A stretch of DNA of 42,876 bases from an uncultured Clostridium sp. (GTDB taxonomy: Bacteria > Bacillota > Clostridia > TANB77 > CAG-508): assembly GCA_900553405.1 (NCBI GenBank), contig USDF01000007.1:1-42876 (forward strand), in the 5' to 3' direction. Position 1 is the first letter of the stretch, and every line of letters begins with the position of its first letter. The notes below the pieces were generated by a model, which saw only the letters and a list, made by a program, of their open reading frames with translations, was not told the DNA's origin and searched no databases. The translations under genes and the position numbers were made by a program. Shown here in pieces: positions 23,776 to 32,216 of this stretch.

Positions 23776-24349
23776 ATGAACACTATAGTAGCAACAGTTA
23801 CATCACGGAACAATTTACCATCATGTTGGTTATATGAAGACAAACAATATCAGGTAGAAGGAGATATTAAATCTAAACTTCGGATGTGGTTTAGAGAATT
23901 GCCTTGTGTAGAAACTGAACATGAAGGTATTTTACAAGAATTAGGCATTAGTTACAGAAAAGTAACAACTCGGTATTCAGAATATTTAGAATACTGGGAT
24001 AAAGATTTTTATGAAACTGAAGAGATTTGCTTACCTTTGTATGCTAAAGTAGTAAATAAATACAAATATACCGGTAAAAATCATATAGAAAATATTCTAA
24101 CGTTAGATACTGCTGAAAGAGCTTCTGAGCTTGAAATGGTTGTCAGGAACAAAAGTGCAGAACAAAAAGCTGAAAGAGAAGCAAAAATGCTACATGATGC
24201 ATGGTATGAATATGCTGAAGAAGCTTTAGAATCTAACATTATTCGTACCTGGAGACATTGCAGGCTATATTGTAGGCAAAGGTGGATGTAACATAGAACG
24301 ATGGAAGAAAGAATTAGGTGTTAAAAAAATTACTGTTGTTGGTAAATAA
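23776..24349 (+). pseudogene. KH-domain protein gene with a frameshift
   Basis: The first frame (23776-24291) encodes 171 aa starting MNTIVATVTSRNNLPSCWLY. Near 24240 the sense moves to the +1 frame, which gives VPGDIAGYIVGKGGCNIERW and continues to a stop at 24349 (34 aa). That segment is a KH RNA-binding motif with the invariant GxxG (GKGG). In the original frame the same DNA reads as an out-of-character tail with many Arg/Cys. The intact product would be about 190 aa: an unknown N-terminal domain plus a C-terminal KH motif. CGG arginine codons and milder AT bias than its neighbours suggest transfer. A real disruption or an assembly indel are both possible. Confidence 0.75.
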
Positions 24350-24384
24350 CAACAACTAAAGCAGCAAAATTTGTTTTACATTAT

Positions 24385-24432
24385 AAACTCATTTTATTAA
24401 ACTAAAAGTTTAGTAAGGTGAGTTTTATTTTT
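24385..24432 (+). terminator. Terminator after the KH-domain gene
   Basis: AAACTCATTTTATTAAACT pairs with AGTTTAGTAAGGTGAGTTT, including several G-T wobbles, around a short loop; a T-rich tail follows (TATTTTTT). Confidence 0.75.
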
Positions 24433-24538
24433 TGAATTAATATGTGAAGTAAAAAATTAAGTACAATTCTGTAAAATAAGCATTATTAAATATAGTTTAA
24501 AGGTTTTAAACTAACTATTCAATAAAATAAAAAATTCG

Positions 24539-24567
24539 TTGACTAAATAATAAAAATGATATAAAAT
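24539..24567 (+). promoter_or_regulatory. Predicted sigma-A promoter of the der operon
   Basis: TTGACT and TAAAAT separated by exactly 17 bp, about 85 bp before der. The remaining leader contains a small hairpin (AGGTTT...AAACCT, about 24594-24624). The stretch 24433-24538 shows nothing recognisable. Confidence 0.65.
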
Positions 24568-24651
24568 AAGTAAAGTAAAAATACAGAAAAATAAAGGTTT
24601 ATAGGTAAAACCGTATTAAAAACCTAAATATATTATTTAAGGATACTAAAA

Positions 24652-25977
24652 ATGAGTAAACCAACAGTAGCAATAGTAGGAAGACCAAATGTAGGAAAAT
24701 CTACTTTTTTTAATTATATAGTAGGAAAAAGAATATCAATAGTACAAGATGAGCCAGGTGTTACCAGAGATAGAGTTTATGCAGATGCAACTTGGAAAGG
24801 TAAAACTTTTACATTAATAGATACAGGGGGAATAGAGCCAGAATCTGAAGATATTATTGTTTCACAAATGCGTGATCAAGCTAATATAGCAATAGATATT
24901 GCAGATGTAATAATATTTTTAACCGATATAAAACAAGGTGTTACAGCAGCAGATAAAGAAATAAGCTTAATGCTTAAAAAATCTAAGAAACCTGTTGTTT
25001 TAGTTTGCAATAAAGCGGATAATTACGGAAAAACTTCTGACGACATATATGAATTTTACAATTTAGGTTTAGGAGATCCACATCCTGTTTCTTCAGTTAA
25101 TGCAATAGGAATTGGAGATGTATTAGATGCAATTTACGAGGAATTTCCTGAAACAGAAAAAGAAGATGATGACGAAACTATAAAAGTTGCAATTATAGGA
25201 AAACCAAATGTAGGCAAATCTTCTTTAGTAAATCAAATATTAGGTGAAAATAGAGTAATAGTAAGTGATATAGCAGGAACTACTAGAGATGCAATAGACT
25301 CAAACTTTGAAAATGAGTTTGGTAAATATGTATTTATAGATACTGCAGGAATTAGAAGAAAATCTAAAGTAGATGAACAAATTGAAAAATATAGTGTTAT
25401 GAGAAGTCTTCTAGCAGTCGAGCGTGCAGATGTATGCTTACTTATGATAGATGCAAACGAAGGAGTAACAGAACAAGATAGAAAAATAGCAGGAGAAGCT
25501 CATGAAGCAGGAAAAGCAAGTATTATTGTTATAAATAAATGGGATGCATACGAAAAAGATGAACATAGTATGGAAAAATACAAAAAACAAGTATATAATG
25601 AACTTGCATATTTATCTTATGCACCAATAATTTTTATATCAGCAAAAACAGGTCAAAGAGTTAATAAATTGTTTGAATTAATAAATCAAGTAGCTAATCA
25701 AAATGCATTACGTGTTTCAACTGCAGTATTAAATCAAGTATTAAATGAAGCAATAGCAATAGTGCAGCCACCAACAGATAAGGGAAAGAGATTGAAAATT
25801 TATTATATGACTCAAGCATCTACAAAGCCACCAACATTTGTTGTATTTGTAAATGATAAAAAATTATTCCATTTTTCTTATGAAAGATATTTAGTAAATC
25901 AAATAAGAAAAGAATTTACTTTAACAGGAACACCAGTTAGAATAATGGTAAGAGAAAAGAAAGATAAAGATGTTTAA
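24652..25977 (+). CDS. der: Ribosome-assembly GTPase Der (EngA)
   Basis: 441 aa with the family-defining two tandem GTPase domains and a C-terminal KH-like domain. First P-loop GRPNVGKST at residues 10-18 with DTGG; second P-loop GKPNVGKSS at about 183 with DTAGIRRKSKV and NKWD. It acts in maturation of the 50S subunit. It is the first gene of a plus-strand run with plsY 14 bp downstream. The AAGGAT ribosome binding site is modest. Confidence 0.97.
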   Translation: MSKPTVAIVGRPNVGKSTFFNYIVGKRISIVQDEPGVTRDRVYADATWKGKTFTLIDTGGIEPESEDIIVSQMRDQANIAIDIADVIIFLTDIKQGVTAADKEISLMLKKSKKPVVLVCNKADNYGKTSDDIYEFYNLGLGDPHPVSSVNAIGIGDVLDAIYEEFPETEKEDDDETIKVAIIGKPNVGKSSLVNQILGENRVIVSDIAGTTRDAIDSNFENEFGKYVFIDTAGIRRKSKVDEQIEKYSVMRSLLAVERADVCLLMIDANEGVTEQDRKIAGEAHEAGKASIIVINKWDAYEKDEHSMEKYKKQVYNELAYLSYAPIIFISAKTGQRVNKLFELINQVANQNALRVSTAVLNQVLNEAIAIVQPPTDKGKRLKIYYMTQASTKPPTFVVFVNDKKLFHFSYERYLVNQIRKEFTLTGTPVRIMVREKKDKDV

Positions 25978-25991
25978 AAGGAGAAAAAATT

Positions 25992-26627
25992 ATGTTAGTT
26001 TATATTATTGTAGCAGTTATTGCATATTTATTAGGAAGTATTAGTTTTTCAGTAATAATTAGTAAAAAAATGGCAGGATTTGATGTAAGAGAAAAAGGCA
26101 GTGGAAATGCAGGTACAACTAATGTTTTAAGAAGTGTTGGAAAAAAAGCAGCTGTAATAACTCTTATACTTGATGTATTAAAAGGAGTACTAGCAGTATT
26201 AGTAGCTTATATAGCTGGAAATATAGTAAAAGAAGGTGTAGATAAAGCACTATTAATTCAAATAGCAGGATTATTAGTTATAGTAGGCCATACATTTCCA
26301 ATTTTCTTTGGTTTCAAAGGAGGAAAAGGAATTGCAACAGCATTAGGAGTATTATTAATTACAAACTGGAATATTGGACTAATTTGTTTAGTATTTGCGT
26401 TAGTACTAATGGCACTTACAAAAATGGTATCTTTAGGTTCAATATCAGCTGCAATACTATTCCCAGTACTAATTTTATTTATGCCACATACAGCATATTT
26501 AGTAGATGGAAATTATATTATATATAGTATATTAATTGCAGTTTTAGTTGTATTTAATCACAGAGCAAATGTAAAAAGATTATTAAACGGAACAGAAAAC
26601 AAATTAGATTTTAAAAAGTTTAAATAA
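25992..26627 (+). CDS. plsY: Acyl-phosphate glycerol-3-phosphate acyltransferase PlsY
   Basis: 211 aa integral membrane enzyme that transfers an acyl group from acyl-phosphate to glycerol-3-phosphate, the first step of phospholipid synthesis. The three conserved motifs are visible: LLGSISFSVIISK plus VREKGSGNAGTTNVLRSVGK, then VGHTFPIFFGFKGGKGIAT, and FNHRANVKRLLNG. About five membrane helices. It has an AAAGGAG ribosome binding site. It lies between der and gpsA; GpsA supplies its acceptor glycerol-3-phosphate. Confidence 0.95.
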   Translation: MLVYIIVAVIAYLLGSISFSVIISKKMAGFDVREKGSGNAGTTNVLRSVGKKAAVITLILDVLKGVLAVLVAYIAGNIVKEGVDKALLIQIAGLLVIVGHTFPIFFGFKGGKGIATALGVLLITNWNIGLICLVFALVLMALTKMVSLGSISAAILFPVLILFMPHTAYLVDGNYIIYSILIAVLVVFNHRANVKRLLNGTENKLDFKKFK

Positions 26628-26740
26628 ATTACCATTAGGGACGTTTCCTTTTGGTTAATCTGTCCCTTTTGGGTACTTATTACTACAACAGGCTCCATTA
26701 GGAAACGTCCCTAATGGTTAATCTGTCCCTTTTGGTAATT
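26628..26740. repeat. Composite repeat: long inverted repeat plus direct repeats
   Basis: An exact 18-bp inverted repeat (ACCATTAGGGACGTTTCC at 26631-26648; its complement at 26701-26718) encloses about 52 bp. A 20-bp direct repeat (GGTTAATCTGTCCCTTTTGG) occurs at 26653-26672 and 26716-26735, so one copy overlaps the right arm. It fills the plsY-gpsA gap and could fold into a long hairpin in the operon mRNA. It looks like a small non-autonomous repeat element. Confidence 0.85.
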
Positions 26741-26766
26741 CTAACTTTTATAAGGAGAAAAATAAA

Positions 26767-27750
26767 ATGAAAAATATAGCGATAATAGGTAGTGGAAGCT
26801 GGGGTGTAGCGCTAGGTATACATTTAGCAAAACTAGGAAACAAAATAAAAATATGGTCTTTTATGCAAGAAGAAGCAAATCTAATAAATAATGAAAGAAA
26901 GTGTAAATTCTTACCAGAGGTAACATTACCAGAAGGAATATATTGTACAACTTCATATGAAGAGGCAATAAAAGATAGTGAAATAATATTACATGTAACA
27001 CCATCAAAATTTACTAGAAATACAGTAAAAGAATATAAAAGATATGTAACAAATCAAACTATTGTAATATGCACAAAAGGTTTCGAAAAAGAAACATTAT
27101 CATCATTAGATGAAGTATTTAAACAAGAAATACCAAATTTAAAACTTGCTGTTTTATCAGGACCAAGCCATGCAGAAGAAGTTTCTAAAGCAGTACCAAC
27201 AGCAATGGTAATAGCATCTGAAAATGAAGAAATAGCAAATGAATTAAGAGATATATTCATGAACGAAAACTTAAGAGTATATACATCAAAAGATGTTAAA
27301 GGAGTAGAATTAGGAGGAGCATTAAAAAATATAATTGCATTTTGTGCAGGAGTTGCAGCAGGAATAGGACTTGGAGACAATTCATTTGCAGCACTAATAA
27401 CAAGAGGCCTATGCGAAATTTCAAGACTAGGAGTAGCGTTAGGAGGAAAATACGAAACATTTTATGGTCTAACAGGACTTGGAGACTTAATAGTTACATG
27501 TTTAAGTGAACATAGTAGAAATAGAACAGCAGGAAAACTTATGGGACAAGGAAAGACATTAGAAGAAGCAAGAAATCAAATAGGAATGGTAATAGAAGGT
27601 GTAGACAATATAGAAGTTGCATATGAACTTGCACAAAAATATGATGTAGATATGCCAATAGTGAATGCAGTATATGATATGTTATATAACAATTTATCGC
27701 CAAAAGAAGGAGTAATAAGACTAATGACACGTGACAAAAAAGCAGAATAA
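26767..27750 (+). CDS. gpsA: Glycerol-3-phosphate dehydrogenase [NAD(P)+]
   Basis: 327 aa cytoplasmic enzyme reducing dihydroxyacetone phosphate to sn-glycerol-3-phosphate. The N-terminal Rossmann motif GSGSWGVALG spans residues 8-17. The conserved LSGPSHAEEV, the catalytic-lysine region GVELGGALKNIIAFCAGVA, and TGLGDLIVTCLSEHSRNR are all present. An AAGGAG ribosome binding site precedes the ATG. Placement after plsY puts consecutive phospholipid-precursor steps together. Confidence 0.97.
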   Translation: MKNIAIIGSGSWGVALGIHLAKLGNKIKIWSFMQEEANLINNERKCKFLPEVTLPEGIYCTTSYEEAIKDSEIILHVTPSKFTRNTVKEYKRYVTNQTIVICTKGFEKETLSSLDEVFKQEIPNLKLAVLSGPSHAEEVSKAVPTAMVIASENEEIANELRDIFMNENLRVYTSKDVKGVELGGALKNIIAFCAGVAAGIGLGDNSFAALITRGLCEISRLGVALGGKYETFYGLTGLGDLIVTCLSEHSRNRTAGKLMGQGKTLEEARNQIGMVIEGVDNIEVAYELAQKYDVDMPIVNAVYDMLYNNLSPKEGVIRLMTRDKKAE

Positions 27751-27751
27751 A

Positions 27752-27796
27752 CACAATTTGGGGGGCAGTCACTAATTGTGACATTTGAATAGTTTG
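27752..27796. repeat. Short palindromes in the gpsA-dtd gap
   Basis: CACAATT and AATTGTG flank a G-rich stretch, GTCAC/GTGAC overlap the right arm, and GGGAC follows. The composition matches the other GGGAC-bearing intergenic palindromes in this window. Confidence 0.4.
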
Positions 27797-27823
27797 GGAC
27801 AGAGCTAAGGAGAAACAAAAATT

Positions 27824-28261
27824 ATGAAATTAGTTATTCAAAGAGTAAAGCATGCTAAGGTAGAAGTTGAAAACGAAATAGTAGGAAAAATAGGACAAGG
27901 TTTTCTTGTCCTTCTTGGTGTTGGACCAGAAGATACAAAAGAAACAGCAGATTATTTAGTACAAAAGCTTATAAAACTACGTGTATTTGAAGATGAAAAT
28001 GGTAAAATGAATCTTGCCTTAAAAGATATAAATGGGGAATTATTAATAGTTTCTCAATTTACATTATATGCAGATTGTACAGGTGGTAATAGACCAAGTT
28101 TTACATTAGCTGCTAAACCAGATAAAGCAAATGAATTATATGAGTATTTTATAAGTAAGTGTGAAACAGAAAATGTAAAAGTAGAACATGGAATTTTTGG
28201 AGCAGACATGAAAGTAGAACTTTTAAATGATGGTCCAGTAACAATAATTTTAGAAAAATAG
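27824..28261 (+). CDS. dtd: D-aminoacyl-tRNA deacylase
   Basis: 145 aa, the standard DTD length. It removes D-amino acids (and glycine mischarged on tRNA-Ala) from tRNA. The active-site SQFTLYAD, the following GNRPSF and the NDGPVT near the C-terminus (the family's Gly-cisPro-type motif) are all present. It starts with KLVIQRVKHAKVEVE, a typical N-terminus. The ribosome binding site is AAGGAG. In many Firmicutes dtd follows relA; here it is in the der-plsY-gpsA run instead. Confidence 0.96.
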   Translation: MKLVIQRVKHAKVEVENEIVGKIGQGFLVLLGVGPEDTKETADYLVQKLIKLRVFEDENGKMNLALKDINGELLIVSQFTLYADCTGGNRPSFTLAAKPDKANELYEYFISKCETENVKVEHGIFGADMKVELLNDGPVTIILEK

Positions 28262-28278
28262 AAGTTTTAAGGAGAAAG

Positions 28279-29082
28279 ATGAATAATATTAATTTTGATA
28301 ACTTAAATAAAATGATACAATATATTGAAAATAATTTAAAAAATGATATAGATATTAATGATTTAGCTAAATTAGTCGGGGTTTCTTCTAACTCATTACA
28401 AAGAATTTTCTCATTTTTAACGGAAATGTCAATTGTGGAGTATGTAAAAAAGAGAAGGTTAAGCAAGGCTTTTGAAGAGATTAAAACCACTAATTTAAAA
28501 ATAATAGATATAGCATTTAAATATCAATATAATTCAGTTATTTCATTTGATAGAAGTTTTAAAAAAGCTTTTGGTATTACTCCTATGGAATGTAGAGAAA
28601 AAAATGTAACTTTTAAACAATTTCCTATAATAAAATTTGAACCAAAAGAACAATACAAACAATATGATTATGAAATTAAGTATATACCTGAGCAAGAAAT
28701 TTATTGTTATAAGACAGAAACTGATAAAAGTATAGATTTATTATATAAAATTAGAGAATTATATAATTATTTAAAGATAAACAATATTCATCAAAAATTA
28801 AAAAAAGAAGAACAATATGCAATTTCATTTTATAAAAATGGTATTAACTATTATGCAGTAGGTAGTAAGACAGAATATACTTCAAAGCATAAAATAAAAA
28901 TACCTGCTGGAAAATATGTTGTGTTTGAAGTTGGATCAAGAGAACAAAAAGACATAGTTAATTTAGAAAAAAATATATATACAAGATTAATAAAATCTAC
29001 AAATATAAAAGTTAATGATGATTTTACACTAGAATACTATATTGGAGAAAATTGTTATTTATGTATGCCAATAGTTAATTAA
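28279..29082 (+). CDS. AraC-family regulator with C-terminal effector-binding domain
   Basis: 267 aa. The N-terminal about 110 residues hold two helix-turn-helix motifs: NDLAKLVGVSSNSLQRIFSF, and IIDIAFKYQYNSVISFDRSF followed by KKAFGITPMECR, the classic AraC signature end. The remaining 150 residues resemble a GyrI-like small-molecule-binding domain (IPAGKYVVFEVGS). N-terminal AraC plus C-terminal GyrI-like domain is the Rob/SoxS-like arrangement found in multidrug-type regulators. It lies 17 bp after dtd and ends at a strong terminator. Target unknown. Confidence 0.88.
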   Translation: MNNINFDNLNKMIQYIENNLKNDIDINDLAKLVGVSSNSLQRIFSFLTEMSIVEYVKKRRLSKAFEEIKTTNLKIIDIAFKYQYNSVISFDRSFKKAFGITPMECREKNVTFKQFPIIKFEPKEQYKQYDYEIKYIPEQEIYCYKTETDKSIDLLYKIRELYNYLKINNIHQKLKKEEQYAISFYKNGINYYAVGSKTEYTSKHKIKIPAGKYVVFEVGSREQKDIVNLEKNIYTRLIKSTNIKVNDDFTLEYYIGENCYLCMPIVN

Positions 29083-29130
29083 AAGTAGAGTATAAACAAA
29101 ATATGAAATAAATTTGTTTATACTCTACTT
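29083..29130 (+). terminator. Strong hairpin after the AraC regulator
   Basis: AAGTAGAGTATAAACAAA and its exact complement (18-bp stem) flank a 12-nt loop. The tail (TCTTGTTTT) is T-rich. It separates the der operon from the unknown cassette that follows. Confidence 0.8.
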
Positions 29131-29176
29131 TCTTGTTTTGATATACTAAATTCATAAAAACAAATGGAGGTATAGT

Positions 29177-30004
29177 ATGGAACAAAAATACAATATTAAA
29201 GGAATTGATAAAATAATAAGTAAAGTGGGAAAGAAAAAACTTGCAGAATATTATCAAGTAGATATAAATGCAGATTTTGAAAATGTAATAATGGAAGATT
29301 TTAAAGAACATGGTATTCCAAATGGATTAGAAGTAGCTTTTTATTTTTCCTTAACTCCTGAAGAATTTAATAATTTTACAAAAGAAGGAAAAGGACTACC
29401 AAATAGTCAAAATGAAGCTTCAAGAATTTATGAACAAGACCAAGATAAAAGAGCCATGTTTGGATTTGATTACATACCAGAAAAAATCGATTATGACAAA
29501 AAGGATATATCAAAGATTAAAAGTGGAAATTACGGGAATATTTTATACTTTTTTGTTAATGAGCCAATTAATGCGAACAATATAGGAGATTATTTATATG
29601 ATCCTAAATATTATGTAGGAGGAACCCATTATAATAATTTGCTAATGGGAAAAGGTTATTATAGTAAACATAAGGAAGAAATTACAGAAGAATATAATAA
29701 AGTATCTACAACTACAAACAAAATGGATTTGATTAAACAATATATAGAAAATTTCATGAAAAAATTTGAAAATGTTGATTGTTTAAAGGGATATGGTCCA
29801 AGAGGAACATATAAAGAAACAGATGAAATACAAAAAGAAAATGAAAATGCTGAAAAAATTATTTTAGAATTAACAGGAAAAGGGAATATTGATGAAATAA
29901 ATTTAGGTGATTTTATATCACTTAAAAGAAATTTAGAAGCAGAATTAAAAAGATTACAAAAGGAATTTGAAGATAAATTTACACAAAAGGGAGAAAGAGA
30001 ATAA
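29177..30004 (+). CDS. Unknown protein, large partner of cassette A
   Basis: 275 aa, soluble, family not recognised. The N-terminal third (residues 1-60) is basic then mixed. A central alpha/beta-looking region has LEVAFYFSLTPEEFNNF and NILYFFVNEPINANNIGDYL. The C-terminal about 50 residues are a predicted coiled coil (ISLKRNLEAELKRLQKEFED). No signal peptide, membrane helix or catalytic motif is visible. It has a TGGAGG ribosome binding site. It ends 3 bp before a small protein whose homologue follows another unknown large protein at 34857, suggesting a two-component cassette. Confidence 0.75.
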   Translation: MEQKYNIKGIDKIISKVGKKKLAEYYQVDINADFENVIMEDFKEHGIPNGLEVAFYFSLTPEEFNNFTKEGKGLPNSQNEASRIYEQDQDKRAMFGFDYIPEKIDYDKKDISKIKSGNYGNILYFFVNEPINANNIGDYLYDPKYYVGGTHYNNLLMGKGYYSKHKEEITEEYNKVSTTTNKMDLIKQYIENFMKKFENVDCLKGYGPRGTYKETDEIQKENENAEKIILELTGKGNIDEINLGDFISLKRNLEAELKRLQKEFEDKFTQKGERE

Positions 30005-30007
30005 CAA

Positions 30008-30313
30008 ATGAATAGAATAATAGAATTTATAAAAAGATTATTTAAAAAGCCTACACTTGCATTAAATGTACCACAAACTATTGAAAACAGAGAAAATCCA
30101 AAACAACAAAAAGAAGAGTTCTTAAAGAATATAAAAATAGATACTAATAATATAAAAGAGAATATTTCTGATTTACAGAAAAAATTAGAAAAAGGAAGTT
30201 TATCAGAAGAAAAGTTGGATAACGAACAAATAAGAAAAATAAAAAAAATGTATTGCAATCAAATTTTAGATTTGTTATATGTAATAAAAAATTATAAAAT
30301 AAAAGTGAAATAA
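30008..30313 (+). CDS. Small coiled-coil protein, cassette A partner
   Basis: 101 aa, unrecognised. An N-terminal amphipathic, basic stretch (NRIIEFIKRLFKKP) is followed by a low-complexity linker. A conserved C-terminal block includes NIKIDTNN, ISDLQKKLEKGSLSEEKLD and KIKKMYCNQILDLLYVIK. The block matches the 124-aa protein at 37460 in order and spacing: NIKIEETE, RLQKLVREKRISEKDLS, KLRKLYNSQIEDLRKSI. The two are paralogues. Both lie directly after an unknown large gene, here with a 3-bp gap. A structural or adaptor role is possible but not shown. Confidence 0.75.
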   Translation: MNRIIEFIKRLFKKPTLALNVPQTIENRENPKQQKEEFLKNIKIDTNNIKENISDLQKKLEKGSLSEEKLDNEQIRKIKKMYCNQILDLLYVIKNYKIKVK

Positions 30314-30338
30314 TAGAAAATTTTAAAAACTATTATCT

Positions 30339-30398
30339 TTGTGGACGGATAAAAAAGTTTAATTTTGTATATAAACTGTTTTTTGCTCCGTCCCCAAA
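30339..30398. repeat. GGACGGA/TCCGTCC palindrome between convergent genes
   Basis: GGACGGA and TCCGTCC, then A6/T6 and GTTTA/TAAAC, give a three-part stem of about 18 bp with a short AT loop. It lies between the 101-aa gene (+) and the 98-aa gene (-). It may terminate both. It shares the GGGAC/GTCCC theme of other repeats in the window. Confidence 0.6.
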
Positions 30399-30411
30399 AA
30401 CAGGTTAATTT

Positions 30412-30708
30412 TTAATACGGAAATCTTTCATATAAATATCGAATTAATTCATCAACATTATTTTCGCTAACATTAATTAGAACATCTTTATCTAAACTTA
30501 CCCACATATTAATTTTAAAATCATCTTTATTATCCATAAAAACTCCTATAATATCAGCCATTTCAATAGGATTTTTATATAATTTTTCCCATTCTAATAA
30601 AGAAGATTTTTCTTCATTTATATTTATATTTGTTTTGTCGTAAAATCTATTTAAAAATTTGTAAATTTCACCTTTTTCATTACTAAATAACTTTACAATT
30701 GTACCCAT
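30412..30708 (-). CDS. Unknown 98-aa protein
   Basis: 98 aa from the ATG at 30708, which has an AAAGGAGA ribosome binding site 7 nt upstream; a longer reading to 30804 would lack one and overlap the divergent gene. The sequence starts MGTIVKLFSNEKGEIYKFLN, has WEKLYKNPIEMADIIGVFMD in the middle and ends LIRYLYERFPY. It is soluble, of mixed alpha/beta content, with no known motif. It is transcribed divergently from the 310-aa anchored protein. Confidence 0.65.
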   Translation of the reverse strand: MGTIVKLFSNEKGEIYKFLNRFYDKTNININEEKSSLLEWEKLYKNPIEMADIIGVFMDNKDDFKINMWVSLDKDVLINVSENNVDELIRYLYERFPY

Positions 30709-30805
30709 CAAAAAATCTCCTTTTATAAATATTATAGAAAAAAATTTTTTATATATACTAGGAATAAATTTCAATTTTTTAGAAAAACTACAATTGAGGT
30801 GCAAT

Positions 30806-31738
30806 ATGAATAAAAAAATTTTTTTGATAATTTTTAGTATAGCGATATTAATAATTTTTGTGGCTTATATAGTTACTTCTACAAATAATTATATAAAAAG
30901 CAATAGTAAGAAAATAGATGAAAAAACAGAAGAAGAAATAAAGCAATTAGAAGAAAAACTAGTAGGAATGATAAATAGTTTAAATAATATATCTTTTACA
31001 AACACAGTATTAAAGCAAACTAGTGAAAAAAGTTCGAGCACAAACTCTGACAACAATTCATCTAATAATTCTTCAGATAGCTCATCAAATGATTCAAATA
31101 GTGGACAAAACAGCCAGTCTTCAGGAAGTTCTGATAATAATTCAAATAGTATTAGTTCAAAAACAGAAGAACAAGTAAAATATGAAATACAAAAGAATGA
31201 TATATTGTTAATAGATTTGTCTGATATAGATTGGAAATATATAAAAGCAAATACAGAAAGTATATATAATTTGTGGGCTAACTTAATAGTAGACTTACAT
31301 GAATTAAATGTAAATAATCAGGATATTTTAAATTTTAGTAATACATTGGATCAGGTAACATTAAGTGTAAAACAAGAAAACAAGTATGCTTCAGTTACAA
31401 ATTTAGTTAGTCTTTATTCGTATTTACCAACATATGTAAATCAATTTTCAAATAATGAAAACGAGAAAAATCTTTTTTTAACAAAAAATTGTGTATTAAA
31501 CACGTATGCATTAATTGAACAACAGAATTGGGATGAAATGAAGAAACAAACAGCAAGTGCCATAGAATATTTTTCAAACATTATGAACAATATAGAAAAT
31601 AATGAAAGACAAAACAAAAATAAAATTACAAAAATTTATGTTCTTTTAAATGAATTGTATTCTAGCATAGACTTAAAAGACAAAGAACTGTATTATATAA
31701 AATATAGAAATGTTATGGAAGAACTGATAAATTTCTAA
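30806..31738 (+). CDS. Membrane-anchored extracellular protein with Ser/Asn linker
   Basis: 310 aa from the ATG at 30806, chosen over a TTG 12 bp upstream because GAGGTG would otherwise be coding. One N-terminal hydrophobic helix (residues about 4-24, FLIIFSIAILIIFVAYIV) acts as signal anchor. Then a short coiled coil (EEEIKQLEEKLVGMINSL), a long Ser/Asn-rich linker of about 55 residues, and a helical C-terminal domain of about 185 residues. The linker suggests a cell-wall-spanning spacer. No catalytic motif. It lies directly upstream of rnpB with no gene between. Confidence 0.75.
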   Translation: MNKKIFLIIFSIAILIIFVAYIVTSTNNYIKSNSKKIDEKTEEEIKQLEEKLVGMINSLNNISFTNTVLKQTSEKSSSTNSDNNSSNNSSDSSSNDSNSGQNSQSSGSSDNNSNSISSKTEEQVKYEIQKNDILLIDLSDIDWKYIKANTESIYNLWANLIVDLHELNVNNQDILNFSNTLDQVTLSVKQENKYASVTNLVSLYSYLPTYVNQFSNNENEKNLFLTKNCVLNTYALIEQQNWDEMKKQTASAIEYFSNIMNNIENNERQNKNKITKIYVLLNELYSSIDLKDKELYYIKYRNVMEELINF

Positions 31739-31739
31739 T

Positions 31740-31768
31740 TTGACTTTTATTAAAAAATATATTAAAAT
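31740..31768 (+). promoter_or_regulatory. Predicted rnpB promoter
   Basis: TTGACT (31740-31745) and TAAAAT (31763-31768) with a 17-bp spacer, ending about 10 bp before the RNase P RNA. Confidence 0.7.
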
Positions 31769-31777
31769 AAGAATTGT

Positions 31778-32120
31778 GAGTAAATTGAATAGTCGCGTAT
31801 AGCAAGGTCGAAAGGCAGCGTACGAGGAAAGTCCGGGCTCCATAGAGCAAAGATGCAAGATAACGTCTTGTGAGGGTAACCTTAAGGAAAGTGCAACAGA
31901 AAATAACCGCTTCGACGAAGTAAGGGTGAAAAGGCGAGGTAAGAGCTCACCGCTTCTATGGTGACATAGAAGGCTGTGTAAACCCCATCTGGAGCAACAC
32001 CGGGACAAGAAGGCTAAGACTGCTCGTCATCTTCTTAATCTGGTGGCTTTGAGCTACATAGTGATATGTAGAGTAGATAAATGACTATTCACGACAGAAC
32101 CCGGCTTATAGATTTACTTA
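31778..32120 (+). ncRNA. rnpB: RNase P RNA
   Basis: The universally conserved GAGGAAAGTCCGGGCTCC is at about 31825-31843. ACAGAAA with ATAACCGC follows at about 31898-31910, and the 3' conserved GACAGAACCCGGCTTATAG at about 32093-32111. The 5' AGTAAAT pairs with the 3' ATTTACT to close P1, which sets the ends. It is the catalytic RNA of RNase P, which trims tRNA 5' leaders. It is followed at once by a terminator hairpin. The structural class (A or B) was not decided. Confidence 0.96.
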
Positions 32121-32128
32121 TAATATAT

Positions 32129-32164
32129 GAAAAACACTTGGTTTTAAGCCAAGTGTTTTCTTTT
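32129..32164 (+). terminator. rnpB terminator
   Basis: GAAAAACACTTGG and CCAAGTGTTTTC form a stem of about 12 bp with a short loop and a following TTTT. Confidence 0.88.
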
Positions 32165-32211
32165 ATATAGTAGGAAGGTCCTCCTGGTAGGAGGACTTTC
32201 TGTACTATATA
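32164..32211. repeat. Second hairpin downstream of rnpB
   Basis: TATATAGTA / TACTATATA (outer arms) and GGTCCTCC / GGAGGAC (inner arms) form a long hairpin with small internal mismatches. It does not end in a T-run. Role unknown. Confidence 0.55.
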
Positions 32212-32216
32212 AATAT

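Noticed and set aside
23466..23843. 125-aa minus-strand frame opposite the second GT-C-like gene and the KH gene
   Set aside because: Shadow of two plus-strand genes; no ribosome binding site or promoter.
29659..30258. 199-aa minus-strand frame under cassette A
   Set aside because: Antisense to two tightly spaced plus-strand genes with good ribosome binding sites; Ser/Phe/Ile-rich composition typical of shadow frames.
31673..32008. 111-aa minus-strand frame across rnpB
   Set aside because: It overlaps the conserved core of RNase P RNA on the opposite strand.
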